A stretch of 64,000 nt of DNA. Origin: an uncultured Muribaculaceae bacterium. GTDB taxonomy: Bacteria; Bacteroidota; Bacteroidia; Bacteroidales; Muribaculaceae. Below the pieces are notes generated by a model that was given only the letters and a program-made list of their open reading frames with translations, had not been told where the DNA came from and made no database searches. A program made the position numbers and the translations under genes. Numbering within the stretch: position 1 is the first letter of the stretch; each line of letters opens with the position of its first letter. The stretch spans positions 62,001 to 126,000 of the forward strand of contig CAJUIT010000002.1 of assembly GCA_910586565.1 (NCBI GenBank). Reading direction: 5' to 3'. This document shows, piece after piece, positions 28,180 to 37,291 of this stretch.

Positions 28180-31100
28180 TCAGACCTCGATTAGCTGGCT
28201 TTTGAGGGGGAACCAGAGGTAGCCGCGGGCACCGGGGTGACCCGATTGGGCAAGGAGGCCGATGTAGTCGCGCACTTGCTCGAAGTAGGCACGGCGGTTG
28301 GTCTCGCCGAATTTATAGTCGATTACGGCGATGGTGCCGTCGGGGAGCCACACCACCCTGTCAGGGCGGAGCAAGGTGACGGGGCCGGTGAGCGACCGCT
28401 CGTTGATGGCGCGCGTGAACCCTTCGAACCAGGGGCGCACCCGGGGGTCGGCGAGCGCCGTGGTGAGAAGCTGACGGCAGGTTTCGCGCTCGGTGGGCGA
28501 CAGGCGGTAGCGGGTTGCCTGCCTGTGGAGAGCGCGCGGCAAATCGGCGAGATGATTCACGCGGCTGAGAACGCTGTGTAGGAAGGTGCCGCGGTGGCGG
28601 TCGTTGTTCATGTCGAAATCGGAGATGTCGTCGAAATCCATCGTGGCACAGATTTCTGCACGGTCGTTGACGGCATATTCCTCGGGGATGGAGAGTTGAA
28701 GAGCTTCTTCTTCCTCAACATCGGCCTCAACATCTTTCCCGGGCTTCGGGCTGCGACGTGGCGCGGTGGGGGCACCGAGCTCGAAGAGGGGCATGCCGCA
28801 TTCATCCTCTGTCAGGTTTCCGGCAAGGGGAACCATCCACTCAGCCGCTCCGACGGCTGCTCCGCAGCGCGCCGTGAAGTCGGGCGTCATGGCCTTTATG
28901 GCATTATATATATAGTCGCCCAACAGGGGCTCGGGCTCCTTCCGGCCGGGCTTCGGAGCGGGGAGGGTTGCCATCTTGTCGACGTAGACGCACAGCTCGC
29001 TCACCGCACGGGTGAAGGCCACGTAGGCCACGTTCAAGGCATCGGTTTTCTGTTCTATCTCCCACTCCTCGGTGTCGGCGCGCAAGGCATCAAGCGATTT
29101 GTTGGCGCTTCGGTTGGGGAGGGGGATGAAGGGGGGCACTATGTCGGGGTCGACCTCGGGGAAGGCATCGGGGTTGAGTTGGTACCACGAGATGCTTCGG
29201 ACGTAGGGGGAATCGTATTTGACAGTCTTGTCGGAACAGAACGGGATGTGAACACACTCATATTCCAACCCTTTGGCCTTGTGGATTGTGAGCACGTTGA
29301 TTGCATCCAACCCCTCGGGGGGCGCCACGTTGGTGGCATGGCCGGTGCGGTCCCACCACTCGAGAAAACTGTTGAGGTTGTTTTCACCACGGTCGGAGAA
29401 GTCCATGACGAGGTCCTGAAAGGCGGTGATGAACACGTTCTCGCGGGTGCGGGCATCGGGGGTGAGGAATTTCCCGATTATACGTTCGGTCATTGCCAGA
29501 AGTGTGGGGGACTCCATTTCGGAGAGCCGCTGCAGCTCGGCGTCAATCTCGGCCTGTGTATCCTCGGGAGTCTCATCGACCGGCACGGAGGTGGCGGCAA
29601 CGGCTTTTGCGAGCGCCTCGCGGTCGGTGAGGCGGCGCATGCGCGGTTTGCCGTCGGCATCGGTGATGATGTTGCCGTTGGCATCGGTCTCCTCAGTGAG
29701 GTCGAAGCGGCACAACTCGAAACGGTGAAGCAGGCGATAGCGGCGATAGGCGGGATTGATTACGTTCACCGGATTGCCGTCGGCATCGACCTCACCCCCG
29801 GGCTTCACCACCAGCATGGGGCGGGTGGCGAGCCTGAGCACATTGACAATCATGCGCACTGCGGGTGACATGTTGATTTCCATCGAGTCGGCCGACATGA
29901 CGGGGAGTTTTCCGTGCCGCCACAGGGGGTCGTTCTCCATCACATCCATGAGGTGGGTGATGACCGCTTTTCCCTGACTCTTTTTCCTGACGAGCACGGC
30001 AATGTCGCGCGGACGGTAACCGGCCGAGAGTTGTCGCGAGATTTCGGCAGTCATCAGATCAAGCTGGCGGTCGGCGGCGGCATCATCACCGTCATCACCG
30101 TCATCCTCGGCCGCCTGCCCGGAGGTGAGGAACCGCACTTTCACGTAGCCTCTGAAATCGGAATGGCGCGGGGGAATCTGCTGTATAAGTCCGGCATAGG
30201 TGCGGGAAACCGGGCCGCCGGCAATGCCGCCGTCGAACAGGCGGGCCATTGAATTGAACAGGGTGTTGTTGAAGCGCACCACATCGGCCGAGCTTCGCCA
30301 GTTGGTGTTGTCGGCAATGTCGGCACCGCGCGTTTCGAGAGCTCCGGGGAACCGGGAGTCGACCAACTGCTCGACATAGCTGCCGAGGAGGCGGGGGTCG
30401 GAGTTGCGGAAACGGTAGATGCACTGTTTCTCGTCGCCGATTATGAGGTTGTCGTTGCCGCGGCTGAGGCTCTCCAGCACGAGGGGGCGGAGGTTTTCCC
30501 ACTGCATCTGCGATGTGTCCTGAAACTCGTCGATGAGATAATGGCGAATGGCGGTGCCCATGCGCTCGTAGATAAATGGGGTTTCATCCTCGCTGATTAT
30601 GCGGCGCAGGAGGTCGTTGGTGTCGGAGAGGAGGAGGGCATCGTTGTCGCGGCGATATTCTTCAAGGTAATGGTGGATGCGGCCGAAGAGCCCGAGCTGA
30701 AACACCCGGCTGTAGACATAGGCATAGAGGGTGCGACGGTCGGCGAAAGCCACCGCCTCGCGCAATGCGAGCGACAGGGTTTCGACAAGCGCTGCAGGGG
30801 GATTCGAGTTTTTCTTGAATGCCCCCTCCACATCGTCCGCCGCACGGCGGAAGGTGTCGGAGGGGAGTTTTGAAAAATCACCCTCGGCATAAGCCTGGAG
30901 GCGTGTGACAATGTTTTTCTGCACGCTTGCGTCGGCCATCTCCACGGCCCTGCGGCAGAGGTTTTCAACCGATTTCTGCGTTTGGGCAATCGCTCCAGAG
31001 GGGGCTATCGCCTGAGCGAAACGCACAATGCGGTCGGGGTTGGAGAGGTAGTTGTCGATTTCGGCGCGGTTGAGCTTATATTTCTCATTGAAGAAGTGGC

Positions 31101-31761
31101 CCATGTCGGAAATCAGGCCGGCGTTGACCGACGATGTGCGCGACAGCAGGTTAAAGCTTTTCCCTTCGGTGAGCATCGACATCATGTATTGCCTGAGCCA
31201 TTCCTCGAGGTAGCGGTGCATGCGGCGTTCGGAGGGGTCGGCCGGTTCGCCGAAATTTATCGAGGTGAGCATCTTTCCAACCGCCACGGCGAGGGGAAAT
31301 TTGTCGTCGATTTCCACATTGCGGGTTGGAGGGAGCTCAAGCTCGCGCGAGAAGGTGTTGAGCACACGCTGAAAAAAGGAGTCGATGGTGCTCACGTTGA
31401 ACCACGAGAAGTTGAACAACACGTCGGCGAGAGCGCGCCCGGCGTGCTCGCCGAGTGTGGCGGCATCGGTGCCGAAAAGCGTTGTGAATTCTTCGAGATA
31501 GGGACTTTTAGAGCGGCGCGACTCATCGGCAAGCGTTGCCAGCTCGTTGATGATTCGGTTGGTCATCTCCTCGGTTGCCTTGTTGGTGAAGGTCACCGCC
31601 AGAATCTGGCCGTGAGCCTTCGGTTTCTGATAACCGTAGGATGCGGCGGGACGCAAGCGGTAGCGGTCGCCACGCTTCTCGCCCAACAGCAGTTTGAGAT
31701 ATTCTTTTGTGAGGGTGTAGGTTTTTCCCGACCCGGCCGAAGCTTTGTGTATTTTCAGCAT
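28180..31761 (-). CDS. addA: AddA/RecB-like UvrD-family helicase-nuclease
   Basis: A 1193-residue superfamily 1A helicase. Walker A is at ASAGSGKTYTL (8-18), ILAVTFTNKATEEM is motif Ia, YLIDEFQDTSQMQW is motif II, NLIIGDEKQCIYRFRNSD is motif III, and VLTIHKAKGLEYECVHIPF and VAFTRAVSELCVYVDK are motifs V and VI. The C-terminus carries a PD-(D/E)XK nuclease: GTFLHSVLSRV (His), DRVVWLPDGTIAVIDYKFGE (Asp...Asp-Tyr-Lys). The layout matches AddA, which resects double-strand breaks with AddB. No AddB-like gene lies beside it in this window, which is unusual. The start MLKIHKASAGSGKT is the family's normal N-terminus. Confidence 0.92.
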   Translation of the reverse strand: MLKIHKASAGSGKTYTLTKEYLKLLLGEKRGDRYRLRPAASYGYQKPKAHGQILAVTFTNKATEEMTNRIINELATLADESRRSKSPYLEEFTTLFGTDAATLGEHAGRALADVLFNFSWFNVSTIDSFFQRVLNTFSRELELPPTRNVEIDDKFPLAVAVGKMLTSINFGEPADPSERRMHRYLEEWLRQYMMSMLTEGKSFNLLSRTSSVNAGLISDMGHFFNEKYKLNRAEIDNYLSNPDRIVRFAQAIAPSGAIAQTQKSVENLCRRAVEMADASVQKNIVTRLQAYAEGDFSKLPSDTFRRAADDVEGAFKKNSNPPAALVETLSLALREAVAFADRRTLYAYVYSRVFQLGLFGRIHHYLEEYRRDNDALLLSDTNDLLRRIISEDETPFIYERMGTAIRHYLIDEFQDTSQMQWENLRPLVLESLSRGNDNLIIGDEKQCIYRFRNSDPRLLGSYVEQLVDSRFPGALETRGADIADNTNWRSSADVVRFNNTLFNSMARLFDGGIAGGPVSRTYAGLIQQIPPRHSDFRGYVKVRFLTSGQAAEDDGDDGDDAAADRQLDLMTAEISRQLSAGYRPRDIAVLVRKKSQGKAVITHLMDVMENDPLWRHGKLPVMSADSMEINMSPAVRMIVNVLRLATRPMLVVKPGGEVDADGNPVNVINPAYRRYRLLHRFELCRFDLTEETDANGNIITDADGKPRMRRLTDREALAKAVAATSVPVDETPEDTQAEIDAELQRLSEMESPTLLAMTERIIGKFLTPDARTRENVFITAFQDLVMDFSDRGENNLNSFLEWWDRTGHATNVAPPEGLDAINVLTIHKAKGLEYECVHIPFCSDKTVKYDSPYVRSISWYQLNPDAFPEVDPDIVPPFIPLPNRSANKSLDALRADTEEWEIEQKTDALNVAYVAFTRAVSELCVYVDKMATLPAPKPGRKEPEPLLGDYIYNAIKAMTPDFTARCGAAVGAAEWMVPLAGNLTEDECGMPLFELGAPTAPRRSPKPGKDVEADVEEEEALQLSIPEEYAVNDRAEICATMDFDDISDFDMNNDRHRGTFLHSVLSRVNHLADLPRALHRQATRYRLSPTERETCRQLLTTALADPRVRPWFEGFTRAINERSLTGPVTLLRPDRVVWLPDGTIAVIDYKFGETNRRAYFEQVRDYIGLLAQSGHPGARGYLWFPLKSQLIEV

Positions 31762-31885
31762 CCGCGCTCCATTTTTTAATTCCTACGTAAAAGTACCAAA
31801 AAAAATCCATTCGGCCACATTTGCAGCGCCGGGGCACTGCCCAATTCGAGTAGAATAACACTTATTAATCAAGGCGGTGGGATGC

Positions 31886-31922
31886 ACAAAAAAACCGGGC
31901 GAGGTTGGAGGCTCGCCCGGTT
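31886..31922 (-). terminator. Intrinsic terminator of the collagen-like lipoprotein gene
   Basis: AACCGGGCGAG (31893-31903), 8-nt loop, complement at 31912-31922. On the minus strand the stem is followed by a run of T (complement of 31886-31892). It is about 75 nt beyond the stop of the 31997-34999 gene. Confidence 0.85.
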
Positions 31923-31996
31923 TCTTCGGAGAATGATTCTAATCTTAAATGAGATCAGCTTAAGGAACAGTTCTATATATTACACTTGTCTTGGGT

Positions 31997-34900
31997 TTAG
32001 TTGTTTTTGCCCTGAACCTTCAAGGGGATTGTGCAGGTGACTTCAGAGAGGTCGGTGAAGGTTACGGTAGCCTTGATGGTGAGGTTGTAGCTCGGGATGA
32101 GGGTAGCGCCGAGGTTGTCGTAGGTAACGATACCTGTGTTGGCGTTGATTCCGAAGGTTGCCTCGGGGTCGAGGTTGCCCTTGAAGGTCTTGTAAGCCTC
32201 ATCCTCAACAAATGCATACTTCACAGTGGGAGCTGCCACCTTGTAGGTGTTCTGGGCCTTGCTTGAGAGTGCGAGAGCGTTGTTAACCCATGAGTAGATG
32301 GTTGCACCGTCGATGTCCTTGACGAGAACCGAGTGGGCTGCGGCTACTGACACTGCACCGGTTTCGTTGCCGTTGAGTGTGAGGGCTGTGCCGGTGGTTC
32401 CGCGGAACGGGTTGTTGAACCAGATGTTGAAGTAAACGGGGTCGCAGAGCTCGCCGTTGACGAGGGTGATGTCGTACTTCATACCTGCAACAAGCTTATC
32501 CTGAGTGAGAGCTGCGGTGAGAGCGATAGTGCCGTTGGTGGCGGGGCTGCCGGTCTCGGTGTAGCTTACACCGGTCTGTGTTGTGGGGTTGAGCGAGAAC
32601 TTGATATCCTTGGCATTGTTGATTGTGTTGTAGTACTCGAAGATGTTCTTGCCGCCAATCATAGCGAATACCTCGGAGATGTTCATCTGAAGCGCCCACT
32701 TGCCGGCAACGAGTTTACCCTTGGTGATGACAACATTCTCATAGCCTTCGTAGGACTTGCCTGCGTAGTAGTTGGGGTTGAATGAGAAGGGAGTGCTTTC
32801 GCAGTAAACGTAGAATTTCTGAGTAATCACCACATTCTTGCGCGACTTGTTGTTGTCGGCGGGGATTGTGATGGTGACAGTGTATTCGGCACCCTTGAAC
32901 TTGTCGTCGACTTTCACATTCTTGTAAGCGGGGTTGTGCTGTGTGCCAACCATGTTGTCGATCTCGAACTTGATGTTGGAGGTCTGGGTGTCACCGTTGC
33001 CGAGTGTGGTTTCGCAGAAGATACCCTTTGCCGACAGTGAGAATGTGTTGTTGGCCTGAGCCTTACCCGAAGCGAGCTCAATCTGCGAACCGTTTGCGCC
33101 GGTTACACTTACGGTAACGTCGTAGTTGTCGTTAGCACCGCCGTAGAAGTCCCAGAATGTGCTTGAGGTAAGACCGGTTGCACCATAAATCTTATTGTTT
33201 ACGGTCTTCCAATCCATCTGGCCGACGAGAGTCTTGGTGGACTTGAGAGCGTGGTATTCATAAGCCTGCTGTGCCATAGGAACGGGAAGGTCGCCGAGGT
33301 CCTCCGACTGTGTGGGCTTATCCTTAACAATAGCAATCTTGATGTAAGCCGAAGCGATGAGCTGCTTTTCGCCGCTGTTGTCGGTGAGGAAAGCATCCAC
33401 GCGAACCACGGGGGTGCGGCCGATGGCAGGAGTCTTGCCGTCGGTGAGGTGACCCTGGTCGGTATTCACGGTGAGCTTGTTGTCGACGAGTTTCACAAAC
33501 CACTGCTGGTTGGTGTGCTGAACGTCGTCGGAGTTATACTCCGAGGGGAGCGAGAACTCATAGCTCATGCCCACGAAACCGAGCTGTGCCAACCAATCAC
33601 CCTCAGAAACGCAGTAGAGACCGGGGATTTTGGTGAGGTCGAGGTCGCCGGTGTAGACCATCTCGTAGTTTGCAGCATCGTTGAGAGCGCAGAACTGCTG
33701 GATAAACGCGCTGGTTTCAGAAGTTTTGCTCACGATGGCCTGGGTGCGGGGATAGAGACGGTATTTGTATCCGGTGATGGCCGTGGTGGGATTTGCCTTG
33801 AGGTAAGCGCTGTCGACGAGGATAGGCTCGATAGCTTTGGAGCTGATGCCGATATAATCGGAAACAGTGCGGTTCTGGCCGTTCCAGAGGCTCAGGGCTG
33901 CAATGTTCTCCTTGCTGTTGGAGAGCTTGCCGGCGTTGATTGTGGTTTTGAGGGAGATTTCACCGTTGGCGAGGTCGTAGTTCTTGGTGAGTTCGGTACC
34001 GTCGGGGGAGAGAACCTTTGAAGAAACCACGTTGAGAACCTGCTCAACATCGCCTGCGGCGCGCGAAACAACCTGACGACCTACGAACGACGCATTGCCG
34101 TAGGGATATACATAAGCGTCGGAGGGGTTGATGCGGTAGGCAACTTCCACGATGTTGGACTTGTTCCATCCGCTCTGGGGGATGAACGCCTTTGTTGTTG
34201 AATTATATTTTGCTTCGGAAAGATAATTAACAATGTGGAAGAAAGGTTTGTCGGTGGTGGGATAAGCCACGGTTGAGCTCATCACAGTGGGGATAAATTC
34301 GAGAGAGCCCACGGGTGTGCCCATGTCGAATTCCTTGGTGCCGTAAACGGGGTTGCCGTTATCATCCTTGCCAATCTCCACATTGCCGATGATGAGCTTG
34401 TTGCCGGTAAAGGCAGCGGTGATGGCAGGATTTGAAGATGACGCACCGGCTTCAACCTGCCAGCGGATGCCTGAGTTCTCAAGCTTCTTGCCATCCTGAT
34501 AAATCCAGAAGTAGCCGTCGGATTCGGGAACGTAGTATTTGCCGTTGGTGCCATTGGTACCGTCGGTGCCGGGAGCACCGGGTTGGCCGGGCTGACCGGG
34601 AGCACCGGGCTCGCCTGTGTCACCTTTATCTCCTTTATCACCCTTTTCACCTATGGCGCGGTAGTCGGTTTTCTTGCCATTCTCATACCAATATCCGTCG
34701 GTACCGATGGTCCACGTAGTGCCGGGGGCGCCGGGAGCGCCATCTTTGCCATTGGTAAGGTTGAGCACCTTGCCGTCGCTGAGGGTGATGGCGATGCCGG
34801 TGGAAGTCTCCGCGACACTGGTGATAACCTTGCCGCTGCGGAGCTCTTCCTGCAGTTTGCCAAGATCTACATTGATGGCGTCGATCTGCGATTGCAGGTT

Positions 34901-34999
34901 GTCAATGTCATCATCGTAGTCCTTGCAGGAAGTGAAGCTCCCTGCCGAACCAACCACGAGGGTAGCGAGCAGGAGCCCGTTGATGAATTTTTTGTTCAT
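31997..34999 (-). CDS. Surface-type lipoprotein with collagen-like Gly-X-Y segment
   Basis: A 1000-residue protein with a lipoprotein signal (LLLATLVVGSAGSFTSC, Cys about 25). A short coiled coil (DNLQSQIDAINVDLGKLQEEL) is followed by a DUF4988-like stretch and an interrupted Gly-X-Y region at about 85-155 (GKDGAPGAPG, GEKGDKGDKGDTGEPGAPG). Then come YYVPESDGYFWIYQDGKK and a large, probably beta-rich C-terminal region with no motif that I recognise. It is likely exported to the outer membrane surface; the function is unknown, with adhesion, glycan binding or matrix interaction all possible. It is a single-gene unit with a good terminator and a -7 box at 35118-35125. Codon use looks like the neighbours. 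Confidence 0.85.
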   Translation of the reverse strand: MNKKFINGLLLATLVVGSAGSFTSCKDYDDDIDNLQSQIDAINVDLGKLQEELRSGKVITSVAETSTGIAITLSDGKVLNLTNGKDGAPGAPGTTWTIGTDGYWYENGKKTDYRAIGEKGDKGDKGDTGEPGAPGQPGQPGAPGTDGTNGTNGKYYVPESDGYFWIYQDGKKLENSGIRWQVEAGASSSNPAITAAFTGNKLIIGNVEIGKDDNGNPVYGTKEFDMGTPVGSLEFIPTVMSSTVAYPTTDKPFFHIVNYLSEAKYNSTTKAFIPQSGWNKSNIVEVAYRINPSDAYVYPYGNASFVGRQVVSRAAGDVEQVLNVVSSKVLSPDGTELTKNYDLANGEISLKTTINAGKLSNSKENIAALSLWNGQNRTVSDYIGISSKAIEPILVDSAYLKANPTTAITGYKYRLYPRTQAIVSKTSETSAFIQQFCALNDAANYEMVYTGDLDLTKIPGLYCVSEGDWLAQLGFVGMSYEFSLPSEYNSDDVQHTNQQWFVKLVDNKLTVNTDQGHLTDGKTPAIGRTPVVRVDAFLTDNSGEKQLIASAYIKIAIVKDKPTQSEDLGDLPVPMAQQAYEYHALKSTKTLVGQMDWKTVNNKIYGATGLTSSTFWDFYGGANDNYDVTVSVTGANGSQIELASGKAQANNTFSLSAKGIFCETTLGNGDTQTSNIKFEIDNMVGTQHNPAYKNVKVDDKFKGAEYTVTITIPADNNKSRKNVVITQKFYVYCESTPFSFNPNYYAGKSYEGYENVVITKGKLVAGKWALQMNISEVFAMIGGKNIFEYYNTINNAKDIKFSLNPTTQTGVSYTETGSPATNGTIALTAALTQDKLVAGMKYDITLVNGELCDPVYFNIWFNNPFRGTTGTALTLNGNETGAVSVAAAHSVLVKDIDGATIYSWVNNALALSSKAQNTYKVAAPTVKYAFVEDEAYKTFKGNLDPEATFGINANTGIVTYDNLGATLIPSYNLTIKATVTFTDLSEVTCTIPLKVQGKNN

Positions 35000-35117
35000 A
35001 GATGTAATTTTAAGTTATAACTTTAAGTGGTTATTAATTATGTTGATTTTCAAGACCATAGCATCCCACAGGGATATAATTGCACATACTGCGGGCATTT
35101 GTGACGAAAACTTTAGA

Positions 35118-35125
35118 CAAAGTTA
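35118..35125 (-). promoter_or_regulatory. -7 box for the collagen-like lipoprotein gene
   Basis: TAACTTTG on the minus strand, an exact TAnnTTTG match. It would give a leader of about 110 nt. No convincing -33 box. Confidence 0.4.
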
Positions 35126-35183
35126 GACCAAAGGGTACTTTCGGGCGTGAAATGTATATTGCGGGAGTGCCACACAAGTGTGC

Positions 35184-35432
35184 CTATTTTGACACGCTTC
35201 TATCGCCTGCGCCCGAATTCCGAGTTGTAACAGGCAGATTTTCACTAAGTTCGGCAAAGAAATCGCGGCCGAGAATCACCGATATCCTCGACAACAGGGC
35301 GGTGTCGATTGAATGCTTCTGAAAAAGGCGGTAAACATTTGACCGGTCGCACCCAATCTTTCGTGCGAACCACGTGACGGAACGTTCCTGACGTTCGAGT
35401 TCCTCACGGATAATTGTGCCTATCGGTTCCAT
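35184..35432 (-). CDS. Small helix-turn-helix (XRE-like) protein
   Basis: An 82-residue protein. The first 60 residues have a Cro/C1-type HTH pattern: IREELERQERSVTWFARKIGCDRSNVYRLFQKHSIDTALLSRISVILGRDFF, with helix 3 at DRSNVYRLFQ. The tail is short and polar. It probably binds DNA as a dimer; the target is unknown. No promoter lies directly upstream. It could be expressed from the strong promoter at 36062-36092 through a leader of about 620 nt. Confidence 0.8.
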   Translation of the reverse strand: MEPIGTIIREELERQERSVTWFARKIGCDRSNVYRLFQKHSIDTALLSRISVILGRDFFAELSENLPVTTRNSGAGDRSVSK

Positions 35433-36061
35433 AGCTCAGAGGTGATAAAAGAATGGTGGAAAACAAAACATGCCGCTGCGGAGGCACGGCAATAGGCGTG
35501 CTTCGCGCAACGGCATGAGAAATGCGGCTGTTTGATAATGTCAGTCATAGCAGGATGCGGCTGTTTGGCGGCACACTCCGGGCACCGGCTTAGTCCCGCA
35601 TCCCACGGAACCTCTATAACTTTAACGTGAAAAGAGAGAGTGTGCGCCTCGGCACACCTAATTATTATTAAATGCAAAACGTGGGATGCATTCCATGTCG
35701 TCATCCCCTTTTCAAAGGTCTTCGCATTACCTACTTCCAAAGGATGTATCGACAGTCGCAGCCCACGTGGATATATTCAATCACCACACGCCAAGATGCC
35801 CACGAGCCTCCAACGGGAAGGATATCCTCCTTGCGGAGGATCCTCCCGTCGACCCATGAACATTGACGGGTGTGTTAATTGACACATCGCCAATGGACGT
35901 TTCCGATTGCCGTTTCTTTTTGGAAGATTCAATAAAGTTGCGAAGTTTATGAAAAGAAAGAAACGAAACGTAAAACGTCTTGCTTATATAAAACCGAGCC
36001 CACCCGCCTCTGCGACGGCCCGTTGTGTTGAAACAGAAACTGAAAAATCGTTCCAACGGTG
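35433..36061 (-). other. Gene-free leader-like region related to 46800-47137
   Basis: About 630 bp with no convincing gene. Read leftwards from the promoter at 36062-36092 it has ordered blocks also found at 46820-47137: CCTCTGCG/CCCACCCGC (35999-36014), AAAGTTGCGAAGTTT (35934-35948), AGGTCTTCGCATT (35716-35728) and AAAACGTGGG (about 35677). A hairpin GTGTGC/GCACAC lies at about 35640-35657 and a stem around GGATATCCTCC/GGAGGATCC at 35819-35845. It could be a long structured leader or a non-coding RNA. A 106-codon frame at 35420-35740 has no protein-like features. Confidence 0.55.
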
Positions 36062-36092
36062 CAAATATAAAGATTTAGGTTCAAATATCAAA
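36062..36092 (-). promoter_or_regulatory. Strong consensus promoter reading leftwards
   Basis: -7 TATATTTG (36062-36069) and -33 TTTG (36089-36092) on the minus strand, both exact, spaced 19 bp. Confidence 0.65.
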
Positions 36093-36237
36093 CATCCATT
36101 TGAAAGAGGAGCCGAACCGGTGGAATGCCGAAGTGAGAGATTTCATGAAGGGGGAAGGCTCCGGGGCCGCGGGTGGTTTTGAACGGCGGTAACCAAATGG
36201 CGCAGGCGGTTGTTATAATAGTGTGAGAAATTTTCGT

Positions 36238-36245
36238 TAACTTTG
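36238..36245 (+). promoter_or_regulatory. -7 box of the phoH-purC-ubiE operon
   Basis: TAACTTTG, an exact TAnnTTTG match, about 20 nt upstream of the phoH-like ATG. Weak -33. Confidence 0.5.
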
Positions 36246-36265
36246 TCATCACTTTTCAACTACCA

Positions 36266-37285
36266 ATGATTGAACGAATCGTAATCATCGACAGCGCCGA
36301 CCCCGTCAGTTTCTACGGCGTGAACAACGCCAACATGCAGCTTATCCGGAACCTGTTTCCGAAACTCCGCATGGCCGCCCGCGGGTCGGTGATAAAAGTA
36401 ATCGGCGACGATGCCGAAACAACCGAGTTCGAGAAAAAAATCAAGGAGCTTGAGGCCTATTGCGCAAAATACAACAAGCTCACCGAAGATGTGATTCTCG
36501 ACATCATCAAAGGGGAGACACCCCACGATTCGCGTGCCGACGACGTGATTATCTACGGCGTGAACGGCAAGCCCATCAGCGCGCGCACCCCCACCCAGCA
36601 GTTGCTGGTGCGCACTTTCCAAAAAAACGACCTCACTTTCGCACTCGGCCCCGCGGGCACGGGCAAAACCTACGTGGCGATAGCCTTGGCGGTGAAAGCC
36701 CTGAAGAACCGCGAGGTGAAGAAAATAATCCTGTCGCGCCCGGCAGTGGAGGCCGGCGAGAAACTGGGATTCCTCCCCGGCGACATGAAGGATAAAATCG
36801 ATCCCTATCTCCAGCCGCTCTACGATGCTCTCGAGGATATGATTCCGGCCGTGAAGCTGAAGGAGTATATGGAAACGAAAGTGATTCAGATTGCTCCGCT
36901 GGCATTCATGCGCGGCCGCACGCTCAACGATGCGGTAATCGTTCTCGACGAGGCGCAGAACACCACCACCCATCAGATAAAAATGTTCCTCACCCGCCTG
37001 GGTGTCAACGCCAAGATGATAATCACCGGCGACGCCACCCAGATTGACCTCCCGCGCACGGTGAGCTCGGGACTTATCCAGGCCCTGCGCATCCTGAACG
37101 GCATTCCCGGCATCGGGAAAGTTGAGTTCGGCAAGAAAGACATTGTGCGCCACCAGCTGGTGCAGCGCATTGTGGAAGCCTACCAGGCCTACGACGAGGA
37201 GCAGAAAGCCAAAGCACCCGCCACAGGCGCAGCCGACGGTTCCTGCGACGGCACCACCGACGAAAACCAACAACTCCAATCATAA
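36266..37285 (+). CDS. PhoH-like ATPase (PhoL/YbeZ type)
   Basis: A 339-residue protein. An N-terminal region (VIKVIGDDAETTEFEKKIKELE) precedes the P-loop ATPase: Walker A GPAGTGKTYVA (about 130), LSRPAVEAGEKLGFLPGD, ALAFMRGRTL-like segment and Walker B VIVLDEAQNTT, then ITGDATQIDLPR. Proteins of this kind are linked to RNA processing and ribosome maturation, often with YbeY. The Ala/Lys/Pro-rich tail is low complexity. purC follows 6 nt later, so the two are cotranscribed. Confidence 0.93.
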   Translation: MIERIVIIDSADPVSFYGVNNANMQLIRNLFPKLRMAARGSVIKVIGDDAETTEFEKKIKELEAYCAKYNKLTEDVILDIIKGETPHDSRADDVIIYGVNGKPISARTPTQQLLVRTFQKNDLTFALGPAGTGKTYVAIALAVKALKNREVKKIILSRPAVEAGEKLGFLPGDMKDKIDPYLQPLYDALEDMIPAVKLKEYMETKVIQIAPLAFMRGRTLNDAVIVLDEAQNTTTHQIKMFLTRLGVNAKMIITGDATQIDLPRTVSSGLIQALRILNGIPGIGKVEFGKKDIVRHQLVQRIVEAYQAYDEEQKAKAPATGAADGSCDGTTDENQQLQS

Positions 37286-37291
37286 TCATCA

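Noticed and set aside
35420..35740. A 106-codon frame upstream of the HTH gene
   Set aside because: Lies across the leader-like region, overlaps the HTH start and has no protein-like pattern; its start matches a conserved nucleotide block instead.
36260..37279. A 339-codon frame exactly opposite the PhoH-like gene
   Set aside because: Same length and extent as the sense gene, no own promoter, low-complexity composition.
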